The notes beneath the pieces were generated by a model. The model had not been told where the DNA came from. It worked only from the letters and a program-made list of their open reading frames with translations, and searched no databases. A program made the position numbers and the translations under genes. From the NCBI GenBank assembly GCA_021014325.1, contig CM037473.1, positions 25,348,822 through 25,412,821 on the forward strand: DNA of 64,000 nucleotides, given 5' to 3'. Position 1 is the stretch's first letter. Each line of letters opens with the position of its first letter. Below, one piece after another: positions 24,101 to 33,095 of the stretch. This DNA is from Plazaster borealis. Its lineage: Eukaryota > Echinodermata > Asteroidea > Forcipulatida > Labidiasteridae.

Positions 24101-25351
24101 GAATAGTCCGATCACTTTGTGAAATCGGCCCCTAAAGGGTTGACAGAATACAAAGAGGCACTTGGCACTATTATTACAGAGTGTCAAAATCATGAAAAAA
24201 GGCCATTTTCTTTTCTATGGTGGTCTTGTTACTCTTGACAACACTGCTCGCTACACTCCATTTTTAGTTCCTTAGAGCATGAGTGTGTGAGAGTTTTGTC
24301 CGGGCGATGAAATGTGCGCTTGAATTTTTCTTTTTAAAGGTCAAAATTTAGTGTTTTAGCTACCAATATTGAAAAAATGAGGAAAAAGTCCACCACCCAT
24401 TAAAAAAATCAAACTAATTCCTTAGAAAGTGGCTGCTGGATACGGAAGTTTTTTCCGTTATGATTTGACAATGACTATGAGTGATGATTATATTATGGAG
24501 ATATTTTTGTTACTGCAACACAAAAATGTACAAGTTGAAAGTGAAACATTTTCACTCTATCTGTCCCATCTTCTGATTATCCCAACTATATTTTGGGACC
24601 GGTCCAAACTTGAGTGTTTCCAGTTGGGACGGCCCAACTATAGCTGGAATAGTGTCACCAAGCAGGGAACCATGTGGCTGTAGTTTGAGTGTTAATAGTA
24701 TTGAATGGTCGCAACCCTAGAGTATCTTGATCTGGATCTGGATCTGGATCAATATACTCATTGCTCTTATTAGCTAGCCAAACAAGAAGAGTGGGTGTCA
24801 GGTGCGCGATGTAGTTTTTACTTGCTTAACTGAGGTGGGTTATGACGGTTTCTGAAGGTCTTATTGTCCTTGATGGATATGATGTCTTGTGGTATACATT
24901 GTGTTCCAGTCTTTAACTGTTTGGGAGAAGTATGAGTATTTTGAAGCAGTCTTTGTTTGCGGAGAACAGTGGTAGGCTTTGCTGTGATTGAATAGACTTC
25001 TGCAATCCTGGTGTTTGTGAGGGTAAACTAAAATTCATTGTCAGCCGAGAGAAACTTGAGAGGATCAAACATTAATTTAGTAGAGCCGCGTAGAGGCCCA
25101 CCTATTGTGGTTTTCTACATTACCACATTTTCTGGCAATCCTTGGCCGTCCCAACTTTAAACTTAAAACTCAAGTGGGGAAAAAGGTGGATGGGACGGAT
25201 CTAAAGTTGGGATTGTGAAACGACACACATGACATGTTTTTCAGATAACGAATACCCGGCCCTAAAAAAAAAAATAAGAATGCTCACCCAGTGCCAAGGC
25301 CAGCACATCTAGAAGAATAAATCCGCATTTTGCAGCTCCGCTACCTGCCAT
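8728..25351 (-). CDS. PLPP: Phospholipid phosphatase (PLPP1/2/3 family), six coding exons
   Basis: Coding exons, in order of transcription: 25351-25288, 23664-23504, 19158-18824, 17909-17852, 13617-13441 and 8856-8728. Phases match at every GT-AG junction and give 307 codons plus TGA, close to the 280-310 residues usual for this family. All three motifs of the lipid phosphatase/phosphotransferase superfamily are present: K138-x6-R145-P146 (C1), P191-S-G-H194 (C2) and S239-R-x5-H246-x3-D250 (C3). H194 is the expected nucleophile and H246 the expected acid/base residue. N160-C-T is a glycosylation sequon in the loop between C1 and C2, where vertebrate PLPPs are glycosylated. The protein should span the membrane six times with the active site facing the cell exterior or lumen. 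The family dephosphorylates lysophosphatidate, phosphatidate, sphingosine-1-phosphate and ceramide-1-phosphate. The residues around FQRGFYCEDQSLSYPYKD match vertebrate PLPPs closely. I cannot separate PLPP1, 2 and 3 because these are vertebrate duplicates. Confidence 0.93.
9120..9178. repeat. (AAAT)n microsatellite
   Basis: About 12 units of AAAT/AATA in PLPP intron 5, ending in an A-rich tract. Confidence 0.95.
9452..9620 (+). repeat. ~165-bp interspersed repeat (GGCCATGGCCTCTGTTGCCC)
   Basis: GGCCATGGCCTCTGTTGCCC, CTTCAAAAGTTTCCCATAGA and GCACTCTCAAAGATGAAATT. Other copies: 7765-7930 (reverse), 21690-21860, 50408-50515, 55127-55475 (split) and 56868-57027. No terminal repeats seen. Confidence 0.75.
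10201..10423. mobile_element. MITE with CCAGG(G/C)GCGGATCCAGG ends, PIF/Harbinger-like
   Basis: Left end CCAGGGGCGGATCCAGG and right end CCTGGATCCGCGCCTGG are inverted. TTA flanks both sides, the 3-bp duplication typical of PIF/Harbinger. The interior holds long T, C/T and G homopolymer runs. Confidence 0.7.
10602..11065. repeat. Imperfect duplication of ~230 bp
   Basis: GATGTACACTGTTTTGCTTAG at about 10610 and GATGTACAGTGTTTTGCTTAG at about 10838 start two similar segments; GAATTTCACAAACAGTT and AGATTTTAGTTGACTG are shared near their ends. Confidence 0.75.
11228..11390 (-). mobile_element. Second tRNA-like SINE family
   Basis: In minus sense: GGGGCTAGATAGCTCAGTTA (A-box) and GGAGGCTGCAGGTTCAAGTC (B-box). 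The flanks (GGTTTCTGACTGGCACC; TTTGTCTTTGTTAAAACAAA) recur at 32944-33095 and 5222-5310. Head resembles a Lys/Val-type tRNA. Confidence 0.7.
12558..12825 (-). mobile_element. tRNA-derived SINE, head missing
   Basis: TAATAATAATAATACACAAC tail and body (GGGGCGAACCCCTTCTCTTT; GGGTTCTTTTACGTGCATTA) of the same family. It stops before the tRNA-like part. PLPP intron 5. Confidence 0.7.
13005..13355 (+). repeat. Interspersed repeat (GGGCTTGAAATTTACACTGG)
   Basis: Starts CAGGGCTTGAAATTTACACT and ends GAGATACAAGCCCTGTGG. The reverse copy is at 46808-47236. It abuts PLPP exon 5 on the downstream side. Confidence 0.65.
13441..13617 (-). CDS. PLPP: PLPP coding exon 5 (motif C3)
   Basis: Codons 207-265. 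Begins LYIQSRWKW, then membrane segment 5, motif C3 (SRVSDYKHHWTD) and membrane segment 6 (VFSGAVLGGAVATLV). Acceptor ATCAACAG|CTGTAC; donor GTG|GTAAGT. Confidence 0.95.
13721..14064 (+). mobile_element. TTAA-type MITE, family C
   Basis: Starts TTAAAGGCCCTGTACACTAT and ends GTGTACAATACCTTTAA. It is nearly identical to 23146-23490. PLPP intron 4. Confidence 0.8.
14157..14292 (-). mobile_element. SINE body fragment
   Basis: Contains GGTTTACAAAGTGCTGTGGC, GGGGCGAACCCCTTCTCTTA and ACTGGGTTCTTTTACGTGCA; both ends are absent. Confidence 0.65.
15056..15260 (+). mobile_element. Diverged fragment of MITE family C
   Basis: Matches family C in GGTAAGGTTGAAAATATAAA, TTCACTGATTTGCACATATC and AGGAAATGAGTAAGACAAT, but the ends are lost. 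Confidence 0.5.
15796..16190 (+). mobile_element. TTAA-type MITE, family B
   Basis: Starts TTAAAGGGATTGTATACGTT. Diagnostic internal sequence: GGAGCGGTTATGTCTGCGCA. Related copies are at 17312-17680, 25911-26306 and 46036-46398. PLPP intron 4. Confidence 0.75.
17312..17680 (-). mobile_element. TTAA-type MITE, family B
   Basis: Starts TTAAAGGCATCAGACACGTT and ends AAACGTGTACGATGCCTTTAA within 2 bp of symmetry. It is the reverse orientation of 15796-16190. PLPP intron 4, about 170 bp from exon 4. Confidence 0.75.
17852..17909 (-). CDS. PLPP: PLPP coding exon 4 (motif C2)
   Basis: A 58-nt exon coding residues 187-206, HRSFPSGHAAISVYCMLFLT. It carries the whole PSGH motif with the nucleophilic histidine. 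The acceptor has a strong pyrimidine tract ending CTACAG; the donor is ACG|GTGAGT. The same small exon with this motif is typical of animal PLPP genes. Confidence 0.95.
18383..18752 (-). mobile_element. TTAA-type MITE, family A
   Basis: Reverse copy of the family at 1251-1634: starts TTAAAGGTATCGTACACGTT and ends ACGTGTACGATGCCTTTAA. It lies in PLPP intron 3, about 70 bp from the end of exon 3. Confidence 0.8.
18824..19158 (-). CDS. PLPP: PLPP coding exon 3 (motif C1)
   Basis: Codons 76-186 plus two bases. This exon holds the cytoplasmic loop with a cysteine triplet (CCC at 103-105), membrane segment 3, catalytic motif C1 (KNVIGRIRPHF, from residue 138) and the extracellular loop with the N160-C-T sequon. 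Acceptor GTTTGTAG|ATCATG; donor CA|GTGAGT. Confidence 0.95.
19303..19556 (+). mobile_element. tRNA-derived SINE, 3' truncated
   Basis: Head TTGTGGCCAAGCGGTTAAGA and GTGGGTTCGAGTCCCAGTCG are good A- and B-boxes; the body follows to about 19556. PLPP intron 2. Confidence 0.75.
19835..20160 (+). mobile_element. tRNA-derived SINE, diverged head
   Basis: GCATGTCATAGCAGAGCGTT, CAGCAGAGTGTGGGGTCAAG and the body (CCTTCGGATGGGACGTAAAG) match the family, but the B-box is altered. Confidence 0.7.
21690..21860 (+). repeat. ~165-bp interspersed repeat, diverged copy
   Basis: GCAATTGCCTCCATGCCCAT and GAGGTGCCCTTTTACAAAGG, then GCCCTTTCAAAAACGAAAC. A similar diverged copy is at 46430-46530. PLPP intron 2. 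Confidence 0.5.
23146..23490 (+). mobile_element. TTAA-type MITE, family C, next to PLPP exon 2
   Basis: Starts TTAAAGGCCCTGTACGCCAT and ends GTGTACAATACCTTTAA. Its end is only 13 bp from the donor of PLPP exon 2. The high identity with 13721-14064 suggests recent insertion of both. Confidence 0.8.
23504..23664 (-). CDS. PLPP: PLPP coding exon 2
   Basis: Codons 22-75: the end of membrane segment 1, the first extracellular loop with the family signature FQRGFYCEDQSLSYPYKD, and most of segment 2. The acceptor is TTTCCAG|TTGCC and the donor TTG|GTATGT. A TTAA-type inverted-repeat transposon ends 14 bp inside the intron from this donor. Confidence 0.93.
23665..25287 (-). other. PLPP: PLPP intron 1
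   Basis: Contains a short palindromic MITE at 24048-24136 and a small inverted CCCAACTATA/TTGGGAC region near 24540-25210. No gene. Confidence 0.5.
24048..24136. mobile_element. Short palindromic MITE (GGGGTCGATTTCACAAA)
   Basis: GGGGTCGATTTCACAAA at the left pairs with TTTGTGAAATCGGCCCC at the right. Core CTTAGGACTAGTCCTAGGCA. The same family is at 55199-55361. PLPP intron 1... region upstream of exon 2. Confidence 0.7.
25288..25351 (-). CDS. PLPP: PLPP coding exon 1 (start codon)
   Basis: Codons 1-21 plus one base. ATG is at 25351-25349, followed by a short N-terminus (MAGSGAAKCGFILLDVLALAL) that enters the first membrane segment. The donor after 25288 reads G|GTGAGC. The family usually starts a few residues before this first hydrophobic segment, which supports the ATG. 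No other in-frame ATG was needed. Confidence 0.88.
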
Positions 25352-25657
25352 GTTCACCCGTTACAAGTTGTTGTGAAAAATGAAGACCATCGCTCGATGC
25401 TTTCGTTTAAATAGTGACTCATTTCAACAGGATATTGGCTATTCACTTACTTTTACAGCATTCACACACACATGCATCCCCCTGGCCCTCCGTGCAACAA
25501 AATCATGCTCGCCTCTTGGTGGCGTTCGTGTTTTGTTATGTAAAGTTAGGGGCGTGGCTTAAAGTTGCAAACAAGAAACTGTCACGCATTATTATTTTCC
25601 CGGAATTACGGAACCGTTAAAGGTATATTGACAGAGAATAAAGTTGAAAGCCATATT

Positions 25658-25700
25658 CATCTCATAATTATGACTTAGTACAAGTCATATTTATGAGATG
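25658..25700. repeat. Inverted repeat upstream of PLPP
   Basis: CATCTCATAATTATGACTT and AAGTCATATTTATGAGATG pair around AGTAC, with one mismatch. About 310 bp upstream of the PLPP ATG. Confidence 0.6.
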
Positions 25701-25910
25701 TCATAATTGTGACTAGTTTCTAAGTTCCCGCCTTTCACCCATCCGTACAGATCCGTTGTGGGGGGAAACAAAACAAAAACAGCAAACAGACAAACGGACA
25801 AACAATTACAAACAAACAAACTTTGGCCTAACTCTATCGTCTCGATACTTACGAATGTCATCAAGATGAAGTTAGGCCTACATGAAAAAAAAAACTTTAA
25901 AAATTGCTTT

Positions 25911-26306
25911 TTAAAGGTTTTGTATCACGTTTGGTAATTGGAACCCACTGTTTGTTTCAATCCTATAGTTGTAGATTATTATTATACCATAAAAATAACC
26001 TGTGAAAAATTCATTTTGCTAGCGTTTTTTGAGATATTGCCGAAAATCTGGAGCGGTTATGTCCACGCAGGAAGAATGATCTGCAATTGGAATACACACT
26101 CTGAGAAGCGTTACGGCCGTAGCGCTTCTCAGATTCAAATTTTTGGGGATAAAAAGTGATATCTTTTTCCATAACTGCAGTATTTCAAAGTGCTTCAAAA
26201 GTTTCTCAACATTCATGATTCTATCCAAAGCTGCTTTACTTCTAACCAAGTAAGTTTTGATTGCCATTAATTTTCAGAGCCATGGCAAGGTGTACGCCAC
26301 CTTAGG
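25911..26306 (+). mobile_element. TTAA-type MITE, family B
   Basis: Starts TTAAAGGTTTTGTATCACGT; internal AATCTGGAGCGGTTATGTCC. It lies about 560 bp upstream of the PLPP start codon. Confidence 0.7.
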
Positions 26307-26689
26307 AACCCTTTCAACAGCCCAAACTCTTAGCCTGGGGTCAAAGTTTTACTTTTTAGTGATGCTCGAAATAAATTTTCAGCTTCTGATCATGTGCTGT
26401 TGACAATAACTTTCAGCTAACCTGCCTGTGTCTGAAAGCTAGATGTCTCTAAAAGTGAAATATTTTTCTATAGGATTGATTTAGTCTTTTTAGGCCCCTA
26501 TTTTTTCATCAGAATATTTATATTTGCATTTGTTATCAATTTTTGGCCCTACATAAAATAATGTCGATTTATTTATTTATGACATTTTATTTTCTAAAAC
26601 AAAAGCGCTTACTTCAAGTGAGTTTAGCAAGTGGACTGAAAAACTCTTATGCTCTACTTCTGCTTCAAAAACAGAACTTGTGATAGCAA

Positions 26690-26739
26690 TCCCCGCCCCC
26701 ACCCCCACCACACCCCATAACCCCCCCCCCCCACCCCTG
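26690..26739. repeat. C-rich tract (G-quadruplex-prone on minus strand)
   Basis: Runs CCCCGCCCCCACCCCCACC and a 14-C run within 50 bp, immediately before the 24-bp-stem hairpin. Confidence 0.7.
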
Positions 26740-26754
26740 TTGAACTTGTTGTGT

Positions 26755-26825
26755 TTGAAAAATAATCCCGGATATTCCAATGAACCGTTTTCGGATTCCT
26801 CGGAATATCCGGGATTATTTTTCAA
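26755..26825. repeat. Hairpin with 24-bp perfect stem
   Basis: TTGAAAAATAATCCCGGATA(TTCC) pairs exactly with (GGAA)TATCCGGGATTATTTTTCAA across a 23-nt loop. No U-run follows on a plausible strand and no transcript is evident. Confidence 0.85.
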
Positions 26826-27479
26826 CAAATAAAGTTCAACATTCAGATGGTTTTCTCTTTGTTAAAATAATAACAAGACGCTTTCAAAGCAAGTTACATC
26901 ATTTCTTTCGAAGAAAGTTTAGGCCTAGGCCTGCCGGTACCATTAGTTTTTCATGAATACGGAACTTGCGACCTCGTGCCCCGTGTATGGCTACAAAAGA
27001 CAGAACAATGAATTGGGTTTGATGTGGTTTTTTAAGCCGTCACGTTGGCCTTAGGTGTCCGGTTTTATCCGGTTTGCTAAAAGAAAAAAGGAAAAGGGGA
27101 TCCCCCTCTTGCCACCAAATGAGATCGAATAATGCACCCCCTGCAAAGAAAACCCTTCAGATCTAAGGCTATGGGGACGTAGCCCGACTCGAGGAGTTAC
27201 TGGCACACTGAGCCTTTGAGAAAATGTGATCTTTCTTTTGCATGCTGTGGTGAAATGAACTGATAAAAAAATAAAATTAAAATTTTTTGCACCCGCTTGC
27301 CCCTATTACCCCAAATAAAAATGTCTGGTATCGCCACTGGACGGGAGACACTGTAACCAGTAGTATAGAAGCCGTGCAGTGGAACACAGTAAGAGAATAA
27401 ACTAGATTAATTTTATTAAGTGTAGGCCTACATTTCGGATATTGGCCGTTAGTGCAATCAATGAAAAAAATAATAACCA

Positions 27480-29600
27480 AGAAACAAAAATTGTTTGACG
27501 TTCCCTCGAAGTAACATTTCATTCCCTTGATTTCTTATTAATGATCCATCAAATTATTATTTCGTTTCTTCGAAATCATTTTAATACCTCGAACAAATTG
27601 TTCCGCACTCGAGCAATTATTATCATTTTGATCGAATGAAGTGTTATTTCGAGGGTATGAATTTATTTCAAGAGAACAACAATAAATATTAATACGTTCC
27701 GCGAAATAATTTAGCTGATAAGGAAAGTCTTTTTTTTCTGTTTTTCTTTCTTTCTTTTCCCACAGCATCCTTAAAATAATCATAATTTGAAATACATAAT
27801 ATGAAGTAATGGTTTTTTATTATGTACATTTCCTTTATGAGCCTTTCATAAAACAGCTACCAGTTAATTAGGAAAAACGGGACATGTACAAATTAAAGTA
27901 ATGGGTTACAGGTATGTAGTAAATAATAATTCAGTCCCTCGGGTAGTATTTAATTCACTAGAATTCTTTTTTTTTCCCCATCAGATTATTATTTCATTAC
28001 TTCATAACATTCATTTCTTTGAAACAATAATTTCATAGTCCCTTGAAACTTGTTTCCTCGACGTAATATTTTAATCCCTCAAATTATGTTGTTCCCCCTA
28101 AATATAATTTCGTTCCCTTGACCCAGTTTTTCAATCCCTTAAATTTTTATTTCTTCCCCTCGATTTATTATTTCATTCCCTCGAACTATACTTTTGATCC
28201 CTCCAAATTGTTTTCTTACATCATTATTCGTTCATTTGAAATAAGATTTCGTTACCTCTTCGAAGTAGTATTTCATTCCGTCGATTCCATCTCATTGTTA
28301 CCTCGAATTATTGTTTCGTTCTCTCGAAACCATAAACCTCGAAATAAAACCTCGTTCCCTTGAAATATTCGTTTACTCGAAGTAACAACTATCTCATTCC
28401 TTTGATTTGTTATTTTGTCCTTCGAATGAGAATTAATTTCATCGAATTCTGATTTTGTTCCCTCATAGGGAGTGTTTCGTTTCCTCGAAATAGCTTCGTT
28501 ACCTCAACAAATTTATCACGCAACATTATTGTATTCTAACATAAAAGTGCTTTTTCGTTCTCTTTAGCTGCCAATGTTTCGAACGAAGTGTTATTTCTAA
28601 GAAATGAATTTCCTTCCCCGGAAGATTAGGCGTAAATTAATTAATTCCCTCGAAACAATTTATTTACGTACCACAAACAAAAATTTCGTTATATCGAAAT
28701 AACTTAGCTGGTAAGTATCACTTGAAAGGCTTATGTCATCGACTTGTCAGGTAAGAAAAAAGTATTTCCAAGGTCCTATAAATAAACCGATGACCCTTGA
28801 TGGCGACAAATCGTCTTGTTCCGAAAACAAAAATTGCTTTGTGACTTTTGGAAATTAATTTCGGAGCTTTTTCATCGGTAGTTTCTTGACCGTGTTGTAA
28901 ATAACTTTCTATCTTAGGCCTATAACAATAATTATGACAGAAACAAAAAAATTCAAATGCTCAGGCGGAATGATTGACAGCTACTTTTGTTACCAATACT
29001 TTGACTTGAAATTGACAGAGTCACCTGAGGCAAGAATTCAAAACTTCACAAATCGATAAGTCACCGAAAACGTACAATTTCCAGAGAAACTGTTAAAATT
29101 GAATTACCCCTTTTGGCCGATGAATGCATTCAACGTAGCATTGGACTAGCTGGATGTTAAATTGAATCAATTTTTTTAACCTATAGAAAACCAAACTAAA
29201 CAAACCGACAGTTGCGATCTCGGAAAGCTTCGAACTCTACTTCGAATTAGTTTTCGTACCCGATCAATCAAATGACACGCGGCCTATTATTGGATCCGTA
29301 CCAGTTCAATTTTGAGGGGAAATTGAACAAGATTTCGTTGGGAGCAAACAATTTACATTATTCAGTTCCCACGAACCTTGAAATAAAGAGCATAATTATT
29401 TCGACACCTCTAAAACAATGGTTCGAATGCAATTAAGTTGGAACGAAATAAAATTGCAGAGCTAACGAAATGATTTCGAGGGAACGTAATAACAATTTGA
29501 AAAAAAAAGAGGAATTCGTTCGCGGGAAAGAAATAGGGGTTCGGAAGGGACGAAATATGATTTCGAAGGGAACAAAATTCATTTTCTAAATTGTTAAAAA
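27480..29600. repeat. Degenerate TTCGTTCCCTCGAA-rich block with inverted right end
   Basis: Dozens of imperfect copies of TTTCGTTCCCTCGAAAT and shorter forms (CCCTCGAA, CCCTTGAAA, CCTCGAATTATT) lie between 27480 and 28690. The inverse (TTCGAGGGAACG; TTCGAAGGGAAC) prevails at 29330-29590. There is no gene-like frame; spacing is irregular, about 20-30 bp. Confidence 0.6.
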
Positions 29601-30376
29601 TACACAACCACTATACTCTCCCCTTCCATTTAGAGGCTGTGTACCGCATGACAAACTAAGAAGCAAAATCGCAGGTCACATGACTGTGACGAGTGAAGTC
29701 AGGTGTTGGGAATAAAGCAACCTCAACCTCAATCTCATGTTCATCCTTATCACAGTCAAGGCTTCGCCCCTATACGATACATAACTCAAATAACAATCCA
29801 AAATACATAATTTTGCGGTAAGCCTGCCGAGCGACTTTGCACGACTTTTTAATCAACTTAAACGCTCTAAAACTGCCAAAAACTCAAATGTTTTGATTTT
29901 TGCTGTATCGCTTTTCCTGATACAGATGACAACTACGGTCCGGGATTAAAAAACCAGAGATAAAACTTGAAAAGCGCAAAACTCTGGAAAAACCCTCGGC
30001 CACGGCTTAATAAGCCACCTGGAACAAATATATATACATTTGTTAACGCCTTTTGCGTGGTTTACTTAAAATAAATAACATCTTGTTAAAACAAAAAAAT
30101 GTGCTAGTCATCTGCTGTGCAAGGCTAGAATGGCCCCTCATTCGGTACACACCCTTCATGCACCCTTGCCTCCTAACATATTCAAATTTACCCCCCGCCC
30201 GGCGGGCCATTACGTTACATAACCACGACATTTTGTTTCCACATGTCAACCGTTTAAACAATGTTTACCTGCTATACTGCGTAACGCAGGTAAAAACATT
30301 TACAAGGCGTCATAAATTGATCCCCTCTTGTTTAATGGTTGAACAGATATTCGGGGGGGGGGGGGGGTTGAACGGC

Positions 30377-30547
30377 ATGGAGAGATCGTACATTCATGGA
30401 AACGAGGATGCATACATTTTGAAATACGGGATTGTAAGCTACGAGAAGGCGGTATACCTGAAGCTGCACAAGCTGACCGCCAAACAACAAATAATTGTTA
30501 AAGAAATATACCACTATTTACAAGACCCTAAACCAGCCCAGTTATAA
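30377..30547 (+). CDS. Possible short ORF, 56 residues, function unknown
   Basis: ATG at 30377 to TAA at 30545-30547. The peptide begins MERSYIHGNEDAYILKYGIV and ends DPKPAQL. It is hydrophilic and rich in Lys, Tyr and Gln, and codons such as AAG GCG GTA TAC CTG AAG CTG CAC AAG CTG look like coding use, unlike the AT-rich surroundings. I do not recognise the family. The upstream extension of the frame runs through a 16-G tract and is probably not coding. It could be a terminal exon of an unseen gene, a decayed transposon piece or chance. Confidence 0.3.
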   Translation: MERSYIHGNEDAYILKYGIVSYEKAVYLKLHKLTAKQQIIVKEIYHYLQDPKPAQL

Positions 30548-31439
30548 AACACGCTTGAAACGACTTCACAGAGAAACCAACATTAATTATTTCCATCATA
30601 GAGTTCAGCTACTATGGTTCATTTATTCATTTTAATACTTTTACAATGGTTTACCATAATTAATAATATACAATATGCGGGGTTGAAGACTACCAAAACA
30701 TTCAATTTCTAAAGTAATAAGTAAGCGTAATATACTTAGGATATGCACATAATAGTCAAGGTTAGGAACAGCATAAAGTCGAGATCCATAGGCAGATCCA
30801 AATCCAGAGGGGGATTTAAAAACAGGGGAAACCCCGCAAAGCAGAATAAAGTGTAGAGCATCGGCCCTTTTAATGGTCCTGAATCTGCCTTTGGAAGGGC
30901 ACAACATTGACCAATGGTGGTAAAAAACTACTATAGATGTTCTCTCAAAATAATTGATAAATTCTTAATAATTTGTTTATTACGCTGTTTTTTACCTTGA
31001 TTCAAAAGCACATTGGATCCTCATTTTAAATTATATAAATTTTGGAATGATACAATAATCTATAATAAGGGTCACAATCCACAATGTGACAAAAACCAAT
31101 AATTCAAACATGTATTTCGACCGCACATTTTTTTTCTCTTCAAAAGCCATTGGCTAAGCACAGAAGTTGCCACAAATATATCTCATGGCAGTAACAAAAG
31201 TATTTGTCTATAAAATCTAACTCCACTCCACTGAATAGCACTTCAGGGCAGAATAATGGCTTTGAGTTAAGAATTGCTGAATCCAAACTCTGCGTGACTT
31301 TAGAGAGCACTGCTTTCCACATGATTAAACAAAATTGTGCCAACATTTTATGCACAATTTTCAGGATTATTTGGTACAGAACACCAAGCATGCAATAAGT
31401 CATGTCTTTAGTGAGCATTTATGTACAACTTGCAAGTCC

Positions 31440-31775
31440 CCTCAATCCCTGGGGTCAATGATCGATCACTGGGGATTACTTATCAATCACTGGGTATCAA
31501 TCAATCCCTGTGGATCAATCCATCCCCAGGTTCAATTTATCCCTGGGGATCAATCAATCCCTGGGATCTATCAATCAATACCTGGGGATTTATCAATCGA
31601 TCGCTGGGGATCAATTAATCTATCCTTTGGGATCTATCAATCAATCCTGCCGATGTAACAATCGATCCCAGGCGATCAATCAATCTATCCCTTGGGATCT
31701 ATCAATCAATCCTGCAGATTTATCAATCGATCCCAGGCGATCAATCGATCACTGGTGATCAATTAATCCCTGGTA
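31440..31775. repeat. Diverged tandem array of CAATCCCTGGGGATCTATCAAT-type units
   Basis: Irregular units of about 20-27 bp built from ATCAATC, CCCTGGGGATC and ATCGATC. It is a satellite-like block in the region downstream of beta-adaptin. Frames across it spell GINQSLG-like peptides that are only a product of the repeat. Confidence 0.85.
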
Positions 31776-32264
31776 ACCATTTACACTTCAGTGTGATTAC
31801 AGATCTTGTGTATTGAATAGCTACAAATATAATGAATACAAATGTAAATTTTCCCCCAAGCCTCATTATGATTACACTGTACTGAATGATCGAAAACCAA
31901 AATGGCTACACCATATCATTGTCTTTAGCTGGTGCCTACAAAGCATGCTGACCACAATACTAAAGATATGGCAATTTATTGGTTATATGAAAAGCGCCCT
32001 CATAATGCCATGCTCAGAAAGGATAACATAAATTAACTTCAAAGATCCTGCACCACAAATCAATGGCATTTTGATATGAAGGAATTCTACTGATGCAGAG
32101 TTTTGTTAATGACTTAAATATGGGGATGTCCACAGTACTGTTTAGTGTTTACATAGTTGTACCTTATATAATTACAATGGTTAAAGGGCGTTGTAGATTT
32201 TCAACATCAGCATGTAGCCTTGATCTGAGGGAAGATTCTACAGTATACAAATACTATTTGAAAC

Positions 32265-32730
32265 TAAACTGCTCACAAAAAGTTAGGAAACTTTTTTTAA
32301 TCATGTATATTTTTATTATTTATAACCCTCTTGTATTATGTTGCATATCAATAGAAAGCTGAAGTGTTCTTCTTTAAAATGATACAACATGTGCAATGAT
32401 GACATGTTGCTGGACTTGGCCACATTAATAAGAATGAGACAAAGTCACAAATCAAATGTGCCAAAATTAGCAATTTTGTGTTACTGTGTGAACAAACAAA
32501 TTTACACTGTAATTCAAACAAGCGGTAATTTTGGCACATTTGATTTGTGACTTTGCCTCATTGTCATTCATGTAGCCAAATTCAGCAACATGTAATCATT
32601 GCAAATGTGGTATCATTTTAAAGAGGAACACTTCAGCTTTGCATTGATATATAACATATACAAAGAGAGTAATAAATAATAAAAATATACTTGATTAAAA
32701 AAAGTTTCCTAACTTTTTGTGAGCAGTTTA
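32265..32730. mobile_element. 466-bp inverted repeat just downstream of beta-adaptin
   Basis: Arms start TAAACTGCTCACAAAAAGTT and end with its inverse at 32730, and pair over most of their length around a centre near 32497. It is either a MITE or a hairpin. It starts about 630 bp past the beta-adaptin stop codon and could lie in the 3' UTR. Confidence 0.85.
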
Positions 32731-32943
32731 TATTATAGAATATTTATAATGTGTTCCAAAGAAATAGAACACTTCCATCTTTGTTCCTTGGTTTTTGAAA
32801 AAAATGTACATGACTATGAAGCTATTATGGTGCGAGTAACTTTGCAACAACTTGTTTTAAAAACAGGTCATTTCAGCTCTGAGCAAATAAACAACTTGAT
32901 TATACTGTCATACCTTCTCTGTGTTTCTTTTAGTATTAATTTG

Positions 32944-33095
32944 GGGGTTAAACAAAGACAAATTGACTAGGGCGGGATTTGAACCTGCAACCTCCAGATG
33001 AATATGCCAGTGCTCTACCAATTAAACTTACTATCTAGCCCTAATGTTGGTGGTCTCCCTATTTTGTCAATATCTTAATTTAGGGGTGCCAGTCA
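32944..33095 (-). mobile_element. Second tRNA-like SINE family
   Basis: Same family as 11228-11390: GGGATTTGAACCTGCAACCT, TATCTAGCCCTAATGTTGGT and GGGGTGCCAGTCAGAGGCC in plus sense. About 265 bp downstream of the beta-adaptin stop codon. Confidence 0.7.

Noticed and set aside
26940..27000. Alternative terminal exon for beta-adaptin ending in MKN*
   Set aside because: Lacks LSLK and would need a 7-kb intron; the 33360-33434 exon matches far better.
30053..30376. N-terminal extension of the 56-codon ORF to 164 codons
   Set aside because: Runs through a 16-G tract and AT-rich sequence without coding bias; the ATG at 30377 is a better start.
31335..31758. Plus-strand ORFs with repeated INQSLG/SINPW peptides
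   Set aside because: Translation of the CAATC-type tandem array, in three overlapping frames, with no splice context.
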